A stretch of DNA of 64,000 nucleotides from DATFNI01 sp963787205 (GTDB taxonomy: Bacteria > Bacteroidota > Rhodothermia > Balneolales > DATFMH01). The stretch's first letter is position 1. Every line of letters begins with the position of its first letter. Location of the stretch: assembly GCA_963787205.1 (NCBI GenBank), contig CAWBCD010000003.1, positions 62,001 through 126,000 of the forward strand, read 5' to 3'. The notes beneath the pieces were generated by a model. The model worked only from the letters and a program-made list of their open reading frames with translations, was not told where the DNA came from and did no database searches. Positions 44,037 to 51,890 of the stretch are shown piece after piece. Position numbers and translations under genes: made by a program.

Positions 44037-45317
44037 TTAATACATTTCGTTTGTGCCTATCCTTTCGATTTTTGCGCCAGCCTCGTTAAGTTTATGCTCC
44101 AGAGCTTCATAACCGCGATCCAGGTGGTAAATACGTAATACCTCGCTGCTGCCGTTGGCCACCATAGCTGCTATAACAAGACTTACGCTGGCACGCAGAT
44201 CTGTGCTCATCACCGAGGCACCATTTAATTTTGTCGGTCCGTAGATCTCAACCCGGTTATCGTCAACCTTCATTTTAGCTCCCATACGCAGCAATTCAGG
44301 TACATAACTGAACCGATCGAGGTAAATGTTGTCTGTGACGATACTCGGACCGGCAGCCTGGGTCATGAGTGTGGCCCACTGTGCCTGCAGATCTGTCGGA
44401 AAACCCGGATAAACCTGTGTTTTGATGGAAACAGGTTGTACCTGCCGTGGTGCCTTTATATGCAGCTGATCTCCGTCGATGGTCAGTTGAGCACCGGTTT
44501 TGCGATATGCATCCGGGAATGTGCCCAGATGCTCATGACGTACATTACTCAACGTGACTTCCGAGTCGGGGTGCATGGCAGCAGCTATCATAAACGTACC
44601 GGCTTCAATGCGGTCGGGGGAGTTTTTCAGGTCTGTGCCTTTTAAAGAATCGACTCCTTCGATGGTCAATGTCGTGGAACCCATGCCCGAAATTTTGGCT
44701 CCCATCTTATTAAGAGACACGCAGAGATCGACAACGTCCGGCTCCATGGCCGCATTATCGATCATAGTCGTGCCTTTTGCAAATACGGCTCCCATCGTGA
44801 TATTCACGGTGGCGCCCACACTGCTCGGATCCAGGCGAAACCGGGTACCCTGGAGTCCGCCAGGGGGTACTTTGGCAACGACATACCCGCCTTCAAGGTC
44901 GAGTTGTGCACCCAGTGCACGTAATCCTTCCATATGAAGATTGACCGGACGGGGTCCCCACGCACATCCGCCCGGAAGCGATACTTTAGCCTGACCGTAC
45001 CGGCCCAACAGGGCTCCCAGCATGTAGAATGATGCACGCATCTTGCGAACCAGGTCGTACGGGGCTTCCAGGTAATTGACATTTGACGGATCAACAGTGA
45101 GGGTATTGTGCTCTTCGTCAAAGTCAACCCGGGCACCAGTGACCCTTAGAACATTGTTGAATGTGTAAATATCTCTGAGACGCGGAACATTGGAAATGGT
45201 GGTCGGACCGTCAGCCAGAATGGCAGATGCCATCAGGGGCAAAGCGCCATTTTTGGATCCGCTGACTGGAATGGTCCCTTTCAATGGGGTACCACCGTTG
45301 ATGATAAATTTATCCAC
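44037..45317 (-). CDS. murA: UDP-N-acetylglucosamine 1-carboxyvinyltransferase MurA
   Basis: The protein has 426 residues, the normal length. It begins DKFIINGGTPLKGTIPVSGSKNGALPLMAS (substrate-binding Lys22 and Asn23). The catalytic loop is LPGGCAWGPRPVNLHM with Cys118, the phosphoenolpyruvate adduct residue and the target of fosfomycin. PGFPTDLQAQWATLM carries the general-base Asp. It performs the first committed step of peptidoglycan synthesis. The start overlaps the end of the biotinyl-domain gene by 8 bases. Confidence 0.97.
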   Translation of the reverse strand: MDKFIINGGTPLKGTIPVSGSKNGALPLMASAILADGPTTISNVPRLRDIYTFNNVLRVTGARVDFDEEHNTLTVDPSNVNYLEAPYDLVRKMRASFYMLGALLGRYGQAKVSLPGGCAWGPRPVNLHMEGLRALGAQLDLEGGYVVAKVPPGGLQGTRFRLDPSSVGATVNITMGAVFAKGTTMIDNAAMEPDVVDLCVSLNKMGAKISGMGSTTLTIEGVDSLKGTDLKNSPDRIEAGTFMIAAAMHPDSEVTLSNVRHEHLGTFPDAYRKTGAQLTIDGDQLHIKAPRQVQPVSIKTQVYPGFPTDLQAQWATLMTQAAGPSIVTDNIYLDRFSYVPELLRMGAKMKVDDNRVEIYGPTKLNGASVMSTDLRASVSLVIAAMVANGSSEVLRIYHLDRGYEALEHKLNEAGAKIERIGTNEMY

Positions 45318-45819
45318 TTATATGAATTTCGATTAGCGTTGCATTTTTTTCTACCGAATCACCGGGCTGCACGTGTACCCGATCGATCTCTCCATCGGAA
45401 GGGGAGGTCAGCTCATTTTCCATTTTCATGGCTTCGAGAATGACCAGAGGCTCACCCTTTGTTATTTTATCGCCTTTCTGATGCAAGACATCGAGTATCT
45501 TGCCGGGCATGGGTGCCTTTAATGCATTCTGGGCAGCGGTCAGTTGCTGGGCAAAGCCGAGTGATTCGAGCAAAAGGGCCTGCTCATCCTTGATTCCGAC
45601 CGAATAACGCTGGCCATTGAGCGATAAATGTACAACTCTTTGGTCGATTGTTATATCGTCGACGGTATACGTCTTCAGTCCGATCCTGAGCAGATAGCGG
45701 CCATCATTCAGAAGCTCCAGGCTGTACGCCTGATCCTCATTACCATCCTTTATCAGATGGTGTTGCTCATCGATGTCGAGCGACATCTTTTGATTTTTGA
45801 CTTGTGCTTCAAATTTCAT
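45310..45819 (-). CDS. Biotinyl/lipoyl-domain protein (biotin carboxyl carrier-like)
   Basis: The protein has 169 residues. The C-terminal domain (MPGKILDVLHQKGDKITKGEPLVILEAMKMENELTSPSDGEIDRVHVQPGDSVEKNATLIEI) is a biotinyl domain with Lys132 in the EAMKM motif as the biotin site. The N-terminal 90 residues form a small beta domain (YLLRIGLKTYTVDD, RVVHLSLNGQRYSVGI) seen in carrier subunits of acyl-CoA or pyruvate carboxylases. No carboxylase or carboxyltransferase gene is adjacent; partners must be elsewhere. It is coupled to murA downstream and the 92-residue gene upstream by overlaps. Confidence 0.9.
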   Translation of the reverse strand: MKFEAQVKNQKMSLDIDEQHHLIKDGNEDQAYSLELLNDGRYLLRIGLKTYTVDDITIDQRVVHLSLNGQRYSVGIKDEQALLLESLGFAQQLTAAQNALKAPMPGKILDVLHQKGDKITKGEPLVILEAMKMENELTSPSDGEIDRVHVQPGDSVEKNATLIEIHISG

Positions 45820-46087
45820 ATTCCTGAACCTTTATGGCGTTGAGACCGGATCGGGTGGCCCGGAATGAAAACTGTTCCAGGTGATCCGTGTCGCAGTAAA
45901 ATGTAGGCACGGGATTCTTGCCGTCTGAAGATTCAAATACCTGGATGAGTCCGGCATCGATCAGGTTGATCAAATCGTCACGTAACTCTCCAGGCTGCAA
46001 ACCTGAGTCATTTAAAAGCGAGTCGTAGGACTCTGCAAATACCAGAAGCCCGATAATTTTTTTTTCACTTGGTAAAAGTGGTCTCAT
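45809..46087 (-). CDS. Small hypothetical protein, winged-helix-like
   Basis: The protein has 92 residues and overlaps the biotinyl-domain gene by 11 bases. The sequence EKKIIGLLVFAESYDSLLNDSGLQPGELRDDLINLIDAGLIQVFESSD has the helix-turn-helix-wing pattern of winged-helix proteins that read out a single transition. The later part TFYCDTDHLEQFSFRATRSGLNAI resembles the end of a PadR- or MarR-like domain. I do not recognise a family. The operon-like packing with the biotin carrier and murA is notable. Confidence 0.6.
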   Translation of the reverse strand: MRPLLPSEKKIIGLLVFAESYDSLLNDSGLQPGELRDDLINLIDAGLIQVFESSDGKNPVPTFYCDTDHLEQFSFRATRSGLNAIKVQEYEI

Positions 46088-46119
46088 GAATTCTGTATTC
46101 TGGAAGATCGTTATTATTT

Positions 46120-46637
46120 TTACTCAACTTTTATATCACCGTATGTGATCAGGTTGTTGTTGTTGTCGTATAAGAATATCCGATGAAGTCCGATGGCGCC
46201 GGCTGTAACTGTTGTTGTCCGACAATGCCACTGAATTGAACGAAAAGGCAAATTAAACCTGTCGGCAACGGAGCCTGCGGTTGTGATGCCAGTAATTGGT
46301 ATTGGCCGTTCACATTGCGTTTGTAAAGATACATGCCATTGATCGCCTGGATGCCGGTAACCTGCAGCTCAATTCTAACAATTCCAGACTTCACGGGATT
46401 TGGATATGCAGGTACACTGACATATACAAAACTCTGGAACATTGGTGCAATCCGCCAGTCATCAGGATCTACCATACTTGAATCCACCTGTCCGTTTTGA
46501 TTGGTATGGGTATATCCGCTGGGCGCTAGAAGCGATTGCCGTTCAAAATCATTCTGACCGGCGTTGGAGCTGCAGGATATTGTTATCAATCCGGCTACGA
46601 TACAGAGTGAAAATAAGATCGTGCGTCGTAGAATCAT
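46120..46637 (-). CDS. Lipoprotein with probable frameshift near its 3' end
   Basis: The signal MILRRTILFSLCIVAGLITISC ends at Cys22, a lipobox. Residues 70-90 (FVYVSVPAYPNPVKSGIVRIEL) resemble a beta-sandwich with the YPNP phrase of sorting-domain-like modules. The frame as read stops at 46149 after a poor-quality tail of threonines. One register over, the same region reads RIFLYDNNNNLITYGDIKVE and then a stop at 46120, a natural ending for such a domain. A single-base deletion near 46185 would explain this; the whole gene would then be 173 codons. As sequenced the last strand of the domain is lost. Confidence 0.55.
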
Positions 46638-46836
46638 GGAATTTAAAATACGTACCGTATTCGGCAGATTAGTTGTTAGTATTGAATAGTAAGTTATGGA
46701 AAAAAGAATTCAGGTAAGAACTATTGTCCGGCATATGACTGATTATGCAACAAACAATAAAACCATACGGTTTCAATATGGAATGTAAGGTTGTATTTTT
46801 CCTCTCAGATGGATTTTAATAATAGGAGTATGAGAC

Positions 46837-47196
46837 ATGGTAACTATTTGTGGCATAAAAAATTGCAACACTATGAAAAAGGCCTTCAATTGGCTGGATG
46901 AACATGAGGTGCCTTATGAGTTTCGTGATTTTAAAAAAGAGCCTCTAAACGCACAGGAACTGGATGAGCTTGTCCATTTCGTCGGTCTCGATGTGCTTGT
47001 CAACAAGAGAGGAATGACCTGGAAACGACTGGGGCTTGCCGACAAAAATCTTTCAGACGATCAGTTAAAACAAGAGTTGCTTGATCATCAGACGATGATA
47101 AAACGTCCCGTTCTCATCAGGGAGGATGATGCGGTAATGGTGGGTTTTGATGAGGATGCCTTCATTGGTTTCGTGGAGGACGGGAGCGATCAATGA
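46837..47196 (+). CDS. ArsC/Spx-family protein (YffB-like)
   Basis: The protein has 119 residues with AGGAG upstream. The N-terminus VTICGIKNCNTMKKAFNWLDEHEVPYEFRDFKKEP matches the YffB/Spx/ArsC thioredoxin-like group, with Cys10 in KNCNTMKK. LVNKRGMTWKRLGL and MIKRPVLIREDDAVMVGFDE complete the family pattern. Conserved arsenate-binding arginines are not clear, so it is more likely a YffB-like reductase or Spx-type protein than an arsenate reductase. It overlaps the next gene by four bases. Confidence 0.9.
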   Translation: MVTICGIKNCNTMKKAFNWLDEHEVPYEFRDFKKEPLNAQELDELVHFVGLDVLVNKRGMTWKRLGLADKNLSDDQLKQELLDHQTMIKRPVLIREDDAVMVGFDEDAFIGFVEDGSDQ

Positions 47197-48032
47197 AGAG
47201 GATCCTGGCGACCGGCCTGTTGATTATTCTGACTTTCGCGGGGTTGAGTAAGCCCCCGCCCGCAAACCGGATGTATGTAAGTGATAGAACGGATAACGAT
47301 TCCATACCATTGGTCCGGCAACTATGGAAAGTGAGGGAACATCTTGTCTATTCGGTCAGGTACAGTTTTTTTAACCTTGGGACCGTTACCGTGGACGTGC
47401 TGCACGACACTACCTATATGGGCAAAAAGTACCGCTACTTTCGCACAAAGATAAAGAGTAACCCCTCACTGCCCTTTGTGGGCGATAAGGAAGAGGACTT
47501 TTACAGCCTGATGGCGCGTAACGACACGATACCCTACGAGGTGCTTTATTGGAATGATGACGTAAATGATCATATCCACTTTGAGTCGTTATACAAGTTG
47601 AGATATGACCTGGGCAAAGTGTATACCTTTAAAAGGAAGAAGAGTGACGGACCGCTCATTGCAGGCGATACCCTGCCGCTCAATCAGCCATCTATTTGCG
47701 GACCGGCCTTTTTCTATCTTTCAAGGATTTATGCGGGTACCACAAAGAATGTCAGTATCCCGATTTATATCAACCAAAAGAAAGACTCTATCCAATTATA
47801 TAACAACGGCAAGTGGAATAAGATGCAGGTCAATGCATTCGGAGACAAACCCATTAAGGTTTTTGTAAGCAGTGGTGATGCGGGTTTCAACGGACCCTTT
47901 GGCTTTCATGGCAAATTTACAGCCTGGTTTGCCGAAGACTCCCTGCATGTGCCGGTCGCAACGAACCTGCATGTCTGGATCGGAAATGTAAAAGTAAGAC
48001 TCGAATCATACACCGCATATAATTATGAATGA
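47193..48032 (+). CDS. DUF3108 envelope protein, copy 1
   Basis: The protein has 279 residues. A signal peptide (MKRILATGLLIILTFAGLSKPPPA) precedes the DUF3108 domain: REHLVYSVRYSFFNLGTVTVDVLHDTTYMGKKYRYFRTKIKSNPSLPFVGDKEEDFYSLMARNDTIPYEVLYWNDDVNDHIHFESLYKL. GDAGFNGPFGFHGKFTAWFAEDS appears near the end. It is closely similar to the gene at 48727 and likely arose by duplication. DUF3108 proteins are periplasmic with lipid-binding-like beta folds, but no role is established. It overlaps the dUTPase gene. Confidence 0.9.
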   Translation: MKRILATGLLIILTFAGLSKPPPANRMYVSDRTDNDSIPLVRQLWKVREHLVYSVRYSFFNLGTVTVDVLHDTTYMGKKYRYFRTKIKSNPSLPFVGDKEEDFYSLMARNDTIPYEVLYWNDDVNDHIHFESLYKLRYDLGKVYTFKRKKSDGPLIAGDTLPLNQPSICGPAFFYLSRIYAGTTKNVSIPIYINQKKDSIQLYNNGKWNKMQVNAFGDKPIKVFVSSGDAGFNGPFGFHGKFTAWFAEDSLHVPVATNLHVWIGNVKVRLESYTAYNYE

Positions 48033-48486
48033 TAACACAAACCCGGTTGTCCGTGTTGTACGGCTTCCTCATGCCAAAGATTTGCCATTGCCCTCATATG
48101 AAACGGAGCACGCCGCTGGAATGGATGTGCGTGCCGCCCTGGATGAACGTGTGACGATATGGCCCGGTAAAAGGGCGCTGGTGCCAACCGGGCTTAAAAT
48201 CGAATTACCGGTTGGATATGAAGCCCAGATACGGCCAAGAAGCGGTCTTGCCATCAGGGATGGGATCACGCTTGTCAACAGCCCGGGCACGATCGATGCC
48301 GATTACCGGGGAGAAGTGAAGGTCATTATGATCAATCACGGCGACCAGGAGTTCCACGTCAATCATGGAGATCGCATTGCCCAAATGATCATCGCTCCGG
48401 TGACCCGCGTGCACATGCAGGCCGCTGAAGAATTGAATGAAAGCGAGCGGGGGGAAGGCGGCTTCGGCAGCACCGGGGTGAAGTGA
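48025..48486 (+). CDS. dut: Deoxyuridine triphosphatase
   Basis: The protein has 153 residues. The five dUTPase motifs are present: AGMDVRAALDE (motif 1), RPRSGLAIRDG (motif 2), GTIDADYRGEVKVIMINHG (motif 3), RIAQMIIAPV (motif 4) and ERGEGGFGSTG (motif 5). It hydrolyses dUTP to dUMP and pyrophosphate, preventing uracil incorporation. It lies between two DUF3108 paralogues and overlaps the first by 8 bases. Confidence 0.96.
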   Translation: MNDNTNPVVRVVRLPHAKDLPLPSYETEHAAGMDVRAALDERVTIWPGKRALVPTGLKIELPVGYEAQIRPRSGLAIRDGITLVNSPGTIDADYRGEVKVIMINHGDQEFHVNHGDRIAQMIIAPVTRVHMQAAEELNESERGEGGFGSTGVK

Positions 48487-48726
48487 ATTAATTTTGAATG
48501 TTGAATTTTTAATTTTGAATTAAGTTGTTGTCGGGTAGAAGAATGCTGGAAAAAGATAGCTTGTGGGACATTGCGACTCGACAAAACCTTTTGTCTGATT
48601 TCTATTCCCGGGATATCCGGGCAATAATTCATGTCGTTGCTGCCGTTGTATAAGCTCCTTAGTCCCTTCGAGATTACCCCAAGACAATTATTGTTTCAAG
48701 ATTAACCGGCATATTATAACTATCTG

Positions 48727-49602
48727 ATGGTCAAAAAAACGAGATCGGCGCGGCCGGTTGTCATATTATTATCATTGCTGATATTGTTGCCCGTGTTAGG
48801 GTTTCGAAAGTCGATGATCCTGAAAACGAAGGAAAATAGCGCCACGGCTATTCACAGGGAACTGATCCGCACGTTCTGGAACAGGAAAGAGCACCTGAGA
48901 TACCGGGTAAAGTACGGCTTCATCACCCTGGGTTATGTCATCGTCGATATTCTTCCTGATACGAGCTATCGTGGAAAGACTTATCGGGAGATGCGGGTGA
49001 AAATCAAAAGCAATCCATCTCTTCCTTTTGTCGGAAACAAGGAAGATGACTTTTACAGCCTGATGGCCCGGAATGACACGCTGGCCTACGAAACCCTGTT
49101 CTGGATGAACGATATTGATGATCATGTTCACGACAAGACCCTGTACCGGCTGCATTATGATGAAGGGAAGGTCTACAGTTACATCAGAAAAAAATCACAC
49201 GGACCACTGGTCGCCAAAGACACCTTGCCGCTCGATAAACCCTCGATCTGCGGGCCTGCCTTTTTCTACGATTTCCGATTGTACACCCAGCCCGACGTTC
49301 AGGCCAGAATTCCGATTTACATCAACCAGAAAGAAGAAAAGGTTAAACTCCACTGTGACGGTGATACTCGAAAAGAAAAAGTCGAAGCGCTTGGCGACAG
49401 ACAGATTGCATTGATCAAGAGCTCAGGTAATGCCGGTTTCAACGGCCCGTTTGGCTTCAAAGGTGATTTTTCGGCCTGGTTCACAGATGATTCACTTCGT
49501 ATTCCCATTTCGGCAAATCTGAAAGTCTGGATAGGCAGCGTAAGCGTTCACCTGGAATCATACCGGTCGGATAATGCAGGGAATAAAGTGATATGGCAAT
49601 AG
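48727..49602 (+). CDS. DUF3108 envelope protein, copy 2
   Basis: The protein has 291 residues and is a paralogue of the gene at 47193, sharing SNPSLPFVG, DDFYSLMARNDTL, DDHVHDKTLYRLHYDEGKVY, DTLPLDKPSICGPAFFY and NAGFNGPFGFKGDFSAWFTDDSL. The N-terminal hydrophobic stretch (VVILLSLLILLPVLGF) is a signal peptide or anchor. Two tandem DUF3108 genes around dut suggest duplication followed by divergence in the first 50 residues. Function is unknown. Confidence 0.9.
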   Translation: MVKKTRSARPVVILLSLLILLPVLGFRKSMILKTKENSATAIHRELIRTFWNRKEHLRYRVKYGFITLGYVIVDILPDTSYRGKTYREMRVKIKSNPSLPFVGNKEDDFYSLMARNDTLAYETLFWMNDIDDHVHDKTLYRLHYDEGKVYSYIRKKSHGPLVAKDTLPLDKPSICGPAFFYDFRLYTQPDVQARIPIYINQKEEKVKLHCDGDTRKEKVEALGDRQIALIKSSGNAGFNGPFGFKGDFSAWFTDDSLRIPISANLKVWIGSVSVHLESYRSDNAGNKVIWQ

Positions 49603-49842
49603 AAGTCTCCAATTAACCGGCTTGGCGGATTATCTATTGCCGGAAATGACAACTCCCTGTGACCTTTGCGAATTCGTTGTGAACCCTGTGGCTCCCTTCC
49701 AATGCGTCTGAAGAAACCACGGAGTTCGCCGGGATCTCACAGGGTTCACAGATTTTCCATTATTCGTTAAATTTCATGTCGTCAGGATGAGCGTCTTACT
49801 CATTCACTTATACCGCTATTACCAAATCTCAATACTCAAATC

Positions 49843-50379
49843 TCACGACTCATCACTATTCTTCGTAAACTTCTGTCTTTCTCTCTCAAAATCTTCATTG
49901 CTGATTAGTCCCTGCTGCCATAATCCGACGAGATTATCCATGGATTCGAGTCCGCCGACTTTTACATCTTTATGCCATGTACGGTCTTTCACGAAGATTT
50001 CATCTGTTTTCCGAAACATCTTTTGTGCCATCTCGATGGCATGCTGAATTTCCTTAGGCGCCCGGATTCCAAGCATCTTTATTTTTTTCTGTTCGCCTTC
50101 GATGACCAGCGTGCCAAGATCGGCCATTGTTTCTGACCAATTTGTGGTCACATACATTTTTTCTACATGACGAATTTGTATACTCGTCTCATGATTTTTC
50201 TTGTATGCGTGAATACTGTCATTTGTTATTACATACCGGATATTGTCTAAGCGGGATTTGTAGTAGAAAAACAAAAAAAGACCAATGCCGATGGGCATAA
50301 GAAGCACGCTGACAATATATCCCAGCAGGTTATAATTCCATTCCGGTTGAAATTCAAAGGCTTCTTTTGATTCAGGCAT
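49843..50379 (-). CDS. Membrane protein with bacterial PH-like and SHOCT domains
   Basis: The protein has 178 residues. One or two membrane spans (LLGYIVSVLLMPIGIGLFLFFYY) are followed by RLDNIRYVITNDSIHAYKKNHETSIQIRHVEKMYVTTNWSETMADLGTLVIEG, which matches bacterial pleckstrin-homology-like (bPH2) domains. The C-terminus (LVGLWQQGLISNEDFERERQKF) is a SHOCT motif, a short helix often found at the ends of membrane or oligomerising proteins. It is transcribed divergently from the cytochrome c maturation genes. Role unknown. Confidence 0.85.
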   Translation of the reverse strand: MPESKEAFEFQPEWNYNLLGYIVSVLLMPIGIGLFLFFYYKSRLDNIRYVITNDSIHAYKKNHETSIQIRHVEKMYVTTNWSETMADLGTLVIEGEQKKIKMLGIRAPKEIQHAIEMAQKMFRKTDEIFVKDRTWHKDVKVGGLESMDNLVGLWQQGLISNEDFERERQKFTKNSDES

Positions 50380-50550
50380 AATGAGAAAGCTATTTTAATG
50401 TAAAAGTAAACAGAACCGATTGGTCGACTGTTGAACGTGTAACATCGCACTTTGTTTACCAAAGCCAACCAATTTTTTGTATATTTGATTCGTTTCATTG
50501 CGGTGGCTTCGGGCAGTGTAAAACCGTCACTCTAAAACTAACGAATTAAC

Positions 50551-51210
50551 GTGAAATTCTGGAAGTATGGCGTCGCCATATGGCTAACCGCTGTAATTAT
50601 CGCAGGTTTTCTGATCCCCATTCCCGAAATACCCATTCTTGAGCAATCGGCACGCAATTTGTTTTTCCACGTACCTATGTGGTTTACGATGTCGATACTT
50701 TTTCTGATGGGACTGTATTACAGCATTCGGTATTTGAATGATCAGAATATGGAAATGGATCTTAAAGCCGTTTCAGCGAATACTGTGGGTGTAATATTCG
50801 GACTATGTGGTCTGTTCACCGGTTCATTGTGGGCGCGTTTCACCTGGGGTACCTGGTGGACGTTTTCGGAACCAAAGATGAACATGTCGGCCATGGCTCT
50901 TATGATTTACGTGGCCTACTTCATCCTCAGGTCTGCATTCAACGATCCCGATAAACGCGCCAAGTTGTCGGCGGTTTATAATGTTTTTGCAGCCAGCACC
51001 ATTCCATTTTTACTTTACATTATCCCGCGTCAATTGCCAAGCTTACACCCGGGTGCCAACGGAAATCCTGCTTTCAGTGACATGACGGCCCCCGTGATGC
51101 GGTTTGTTTTTTATCCCGCAGTTATCGGATTCATCGGACTCGCCCTATGGCTGCGTGACATTCTTTTGCGTTACATGAAACTAAGGTCAGTGACTGAAAA
51201 CAGTATCTGA
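50551..51210 (+). CDS. ccmC: Cytochrome c maturation protein CcmC-like heme transporter
   Basis: The protein has 219 residues from a GTG with six membrane spans. The heme-handling loop FTWGTWWTFSEPKMNMSAM is close to the WGxWW...D motif of CcmC, and FHVPMWFTM contains the first histidine ligand. It would attach heme to CcmE at the outer face of the membrane. It is the first of four adjacent ccm genes (ccmC, ccmD-like, ccmE, ccmF), which touch or overlap by up to four bases; ccmA, ccmB, ccmG and ccmH are not in the window. Confidence 0.92.
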   Translation: MKFWKYGVAIWLTAVIIAGFLIPIPEIPILEQSARNLFFHVPMWFTMSILFLMGLYYSIRYLNDQNMEMDLKAVSANTVGVIFGLCGLFTGSLWARFTWGTWWTFSEPKMNMSAMALMIYVAYFILRSAFNDPDKRAKLSAVYNVFAASTIPFLLYIIPRQLPSLHPGANGNPAFSDMTAPVMRFVFYPAVIGFIGLALWLRDILLRYMKLRSVTENSI

Positions 51211-51489
51211 ATGATATTTACTTCATTTTTTCTACAACAAGACACGGCACAGGCCGTTGATACGCTTAGCAAAGCGGCTGATCCCAAATGGAAGGCGCTT
51301 AGCCAGATGTCGCAGTCTACCACAATTATACAGGATATGGCGTCTCATAATTTGATTTTTATTGTCCTTGGCGTTACGCTGATTATTTGGTTGATTTTGC
51401 TCTTCTTTATCATAAGAGTTGATCGGAAAGTAGCACAACTGGAAAAGGAACAAAAAAAGGCGGAATTATATAATCAGGAATCATTATGA
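51211..51489 (+). CDS. CcmD-like small membrane protein
   Basis: The protein has 92 residues with one membrane span (HNLIFIVLGVTLIIWLILLFFIIRV) followed by a charged tail (DRKVAQLEKEQKKAELYNQESL). Position between ccmC and ccmE, and this topology, match CcmD, which stabilises CcmC/CcmE and has little sequence conservation. It starts directly after the ccmC stop and overlaps ccmE by four bases. Confidence 0.75.
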   Translation: MIFTSFFLQQDTAQAVDTLSKAADPKWKALSQMSQSTTIIQDMASHNLIFIVLGVTLIIWLILLFFIIRVDRKVAQLEKEQKKAELYNQESL

Positions 51490-51890
51490 AACCTAAAGTA
51501 ATCTTCGGTGTCCTTGCAATCGTCGGTTTCACCTCTCTGTTGTTTTATAATTTTGGCAATAGTATAAGCACCTATGTGAATTTCGATCAGGCCAGCCACA
51601 TGAATGGGTCTGAAAACATTCACGTAGTAGGCAGATGGGATAAAAATAAACCTGCTGTGTTCTCATCCGAAACCAAATCCTTCATCTTTTACATGAAGGA
51701 CATGAAGGGAAACGAATGCAAGGTCGTGTATTCGAAACCCCGTCCTAACAATTTCGATCATGCCAAGAGCCTGGTTGTCGTTGGGCAGATGACAGATGGG
51801 ATTTTTTACGCAGATACCATGCTTCTTAAATGCCCGTCAAAATACAACGCCGACGGGAGCAACCTGAAAATGCCTAAAGCCACCAGTTAA
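51486..51890 (+). CDS. ccmE: Heme chaperone CcmE, cysteine-type
   Basis: The protein has 134 residues. An N-terminal anchor (VIFGVLAIVGFTSLLFY) is followed by the OB-fold (ENIHVVGRWDKNKPAVFSSETKSFIFYMKDMKGNECKVVYSKPRPNNF, SLVVVGQMTDGIFYADTMLLKCPSKY). The heme-binding residue is Cys116 with Tyr120 (CPSKY). This is the CxxxY form known from some Desulfovibrio and archaea instead of the usual HxxxY. It carries heme from CcmC to CcmF. It overlaps ccmF by one base. Confidence 0.93.
   Translation: MKPKVIFGVLAIVGFTSLLFYNFGNSISTYVNFDQASHMNGSENIHVVGRWDKNKPAVFSSETKSFIFYMKDMKGNECKVVYSKPRPNNFDHAKSLVVVGQMTDGIFYADTMLLKCPSKYNADGSNLKMPKATS

Noticed and set aside
46837..47196. Arsenate reductase ArsC
   Set aside because: The text matches the YffB/Spx-like branch better, and no arsenic resistance genes are adjacent.
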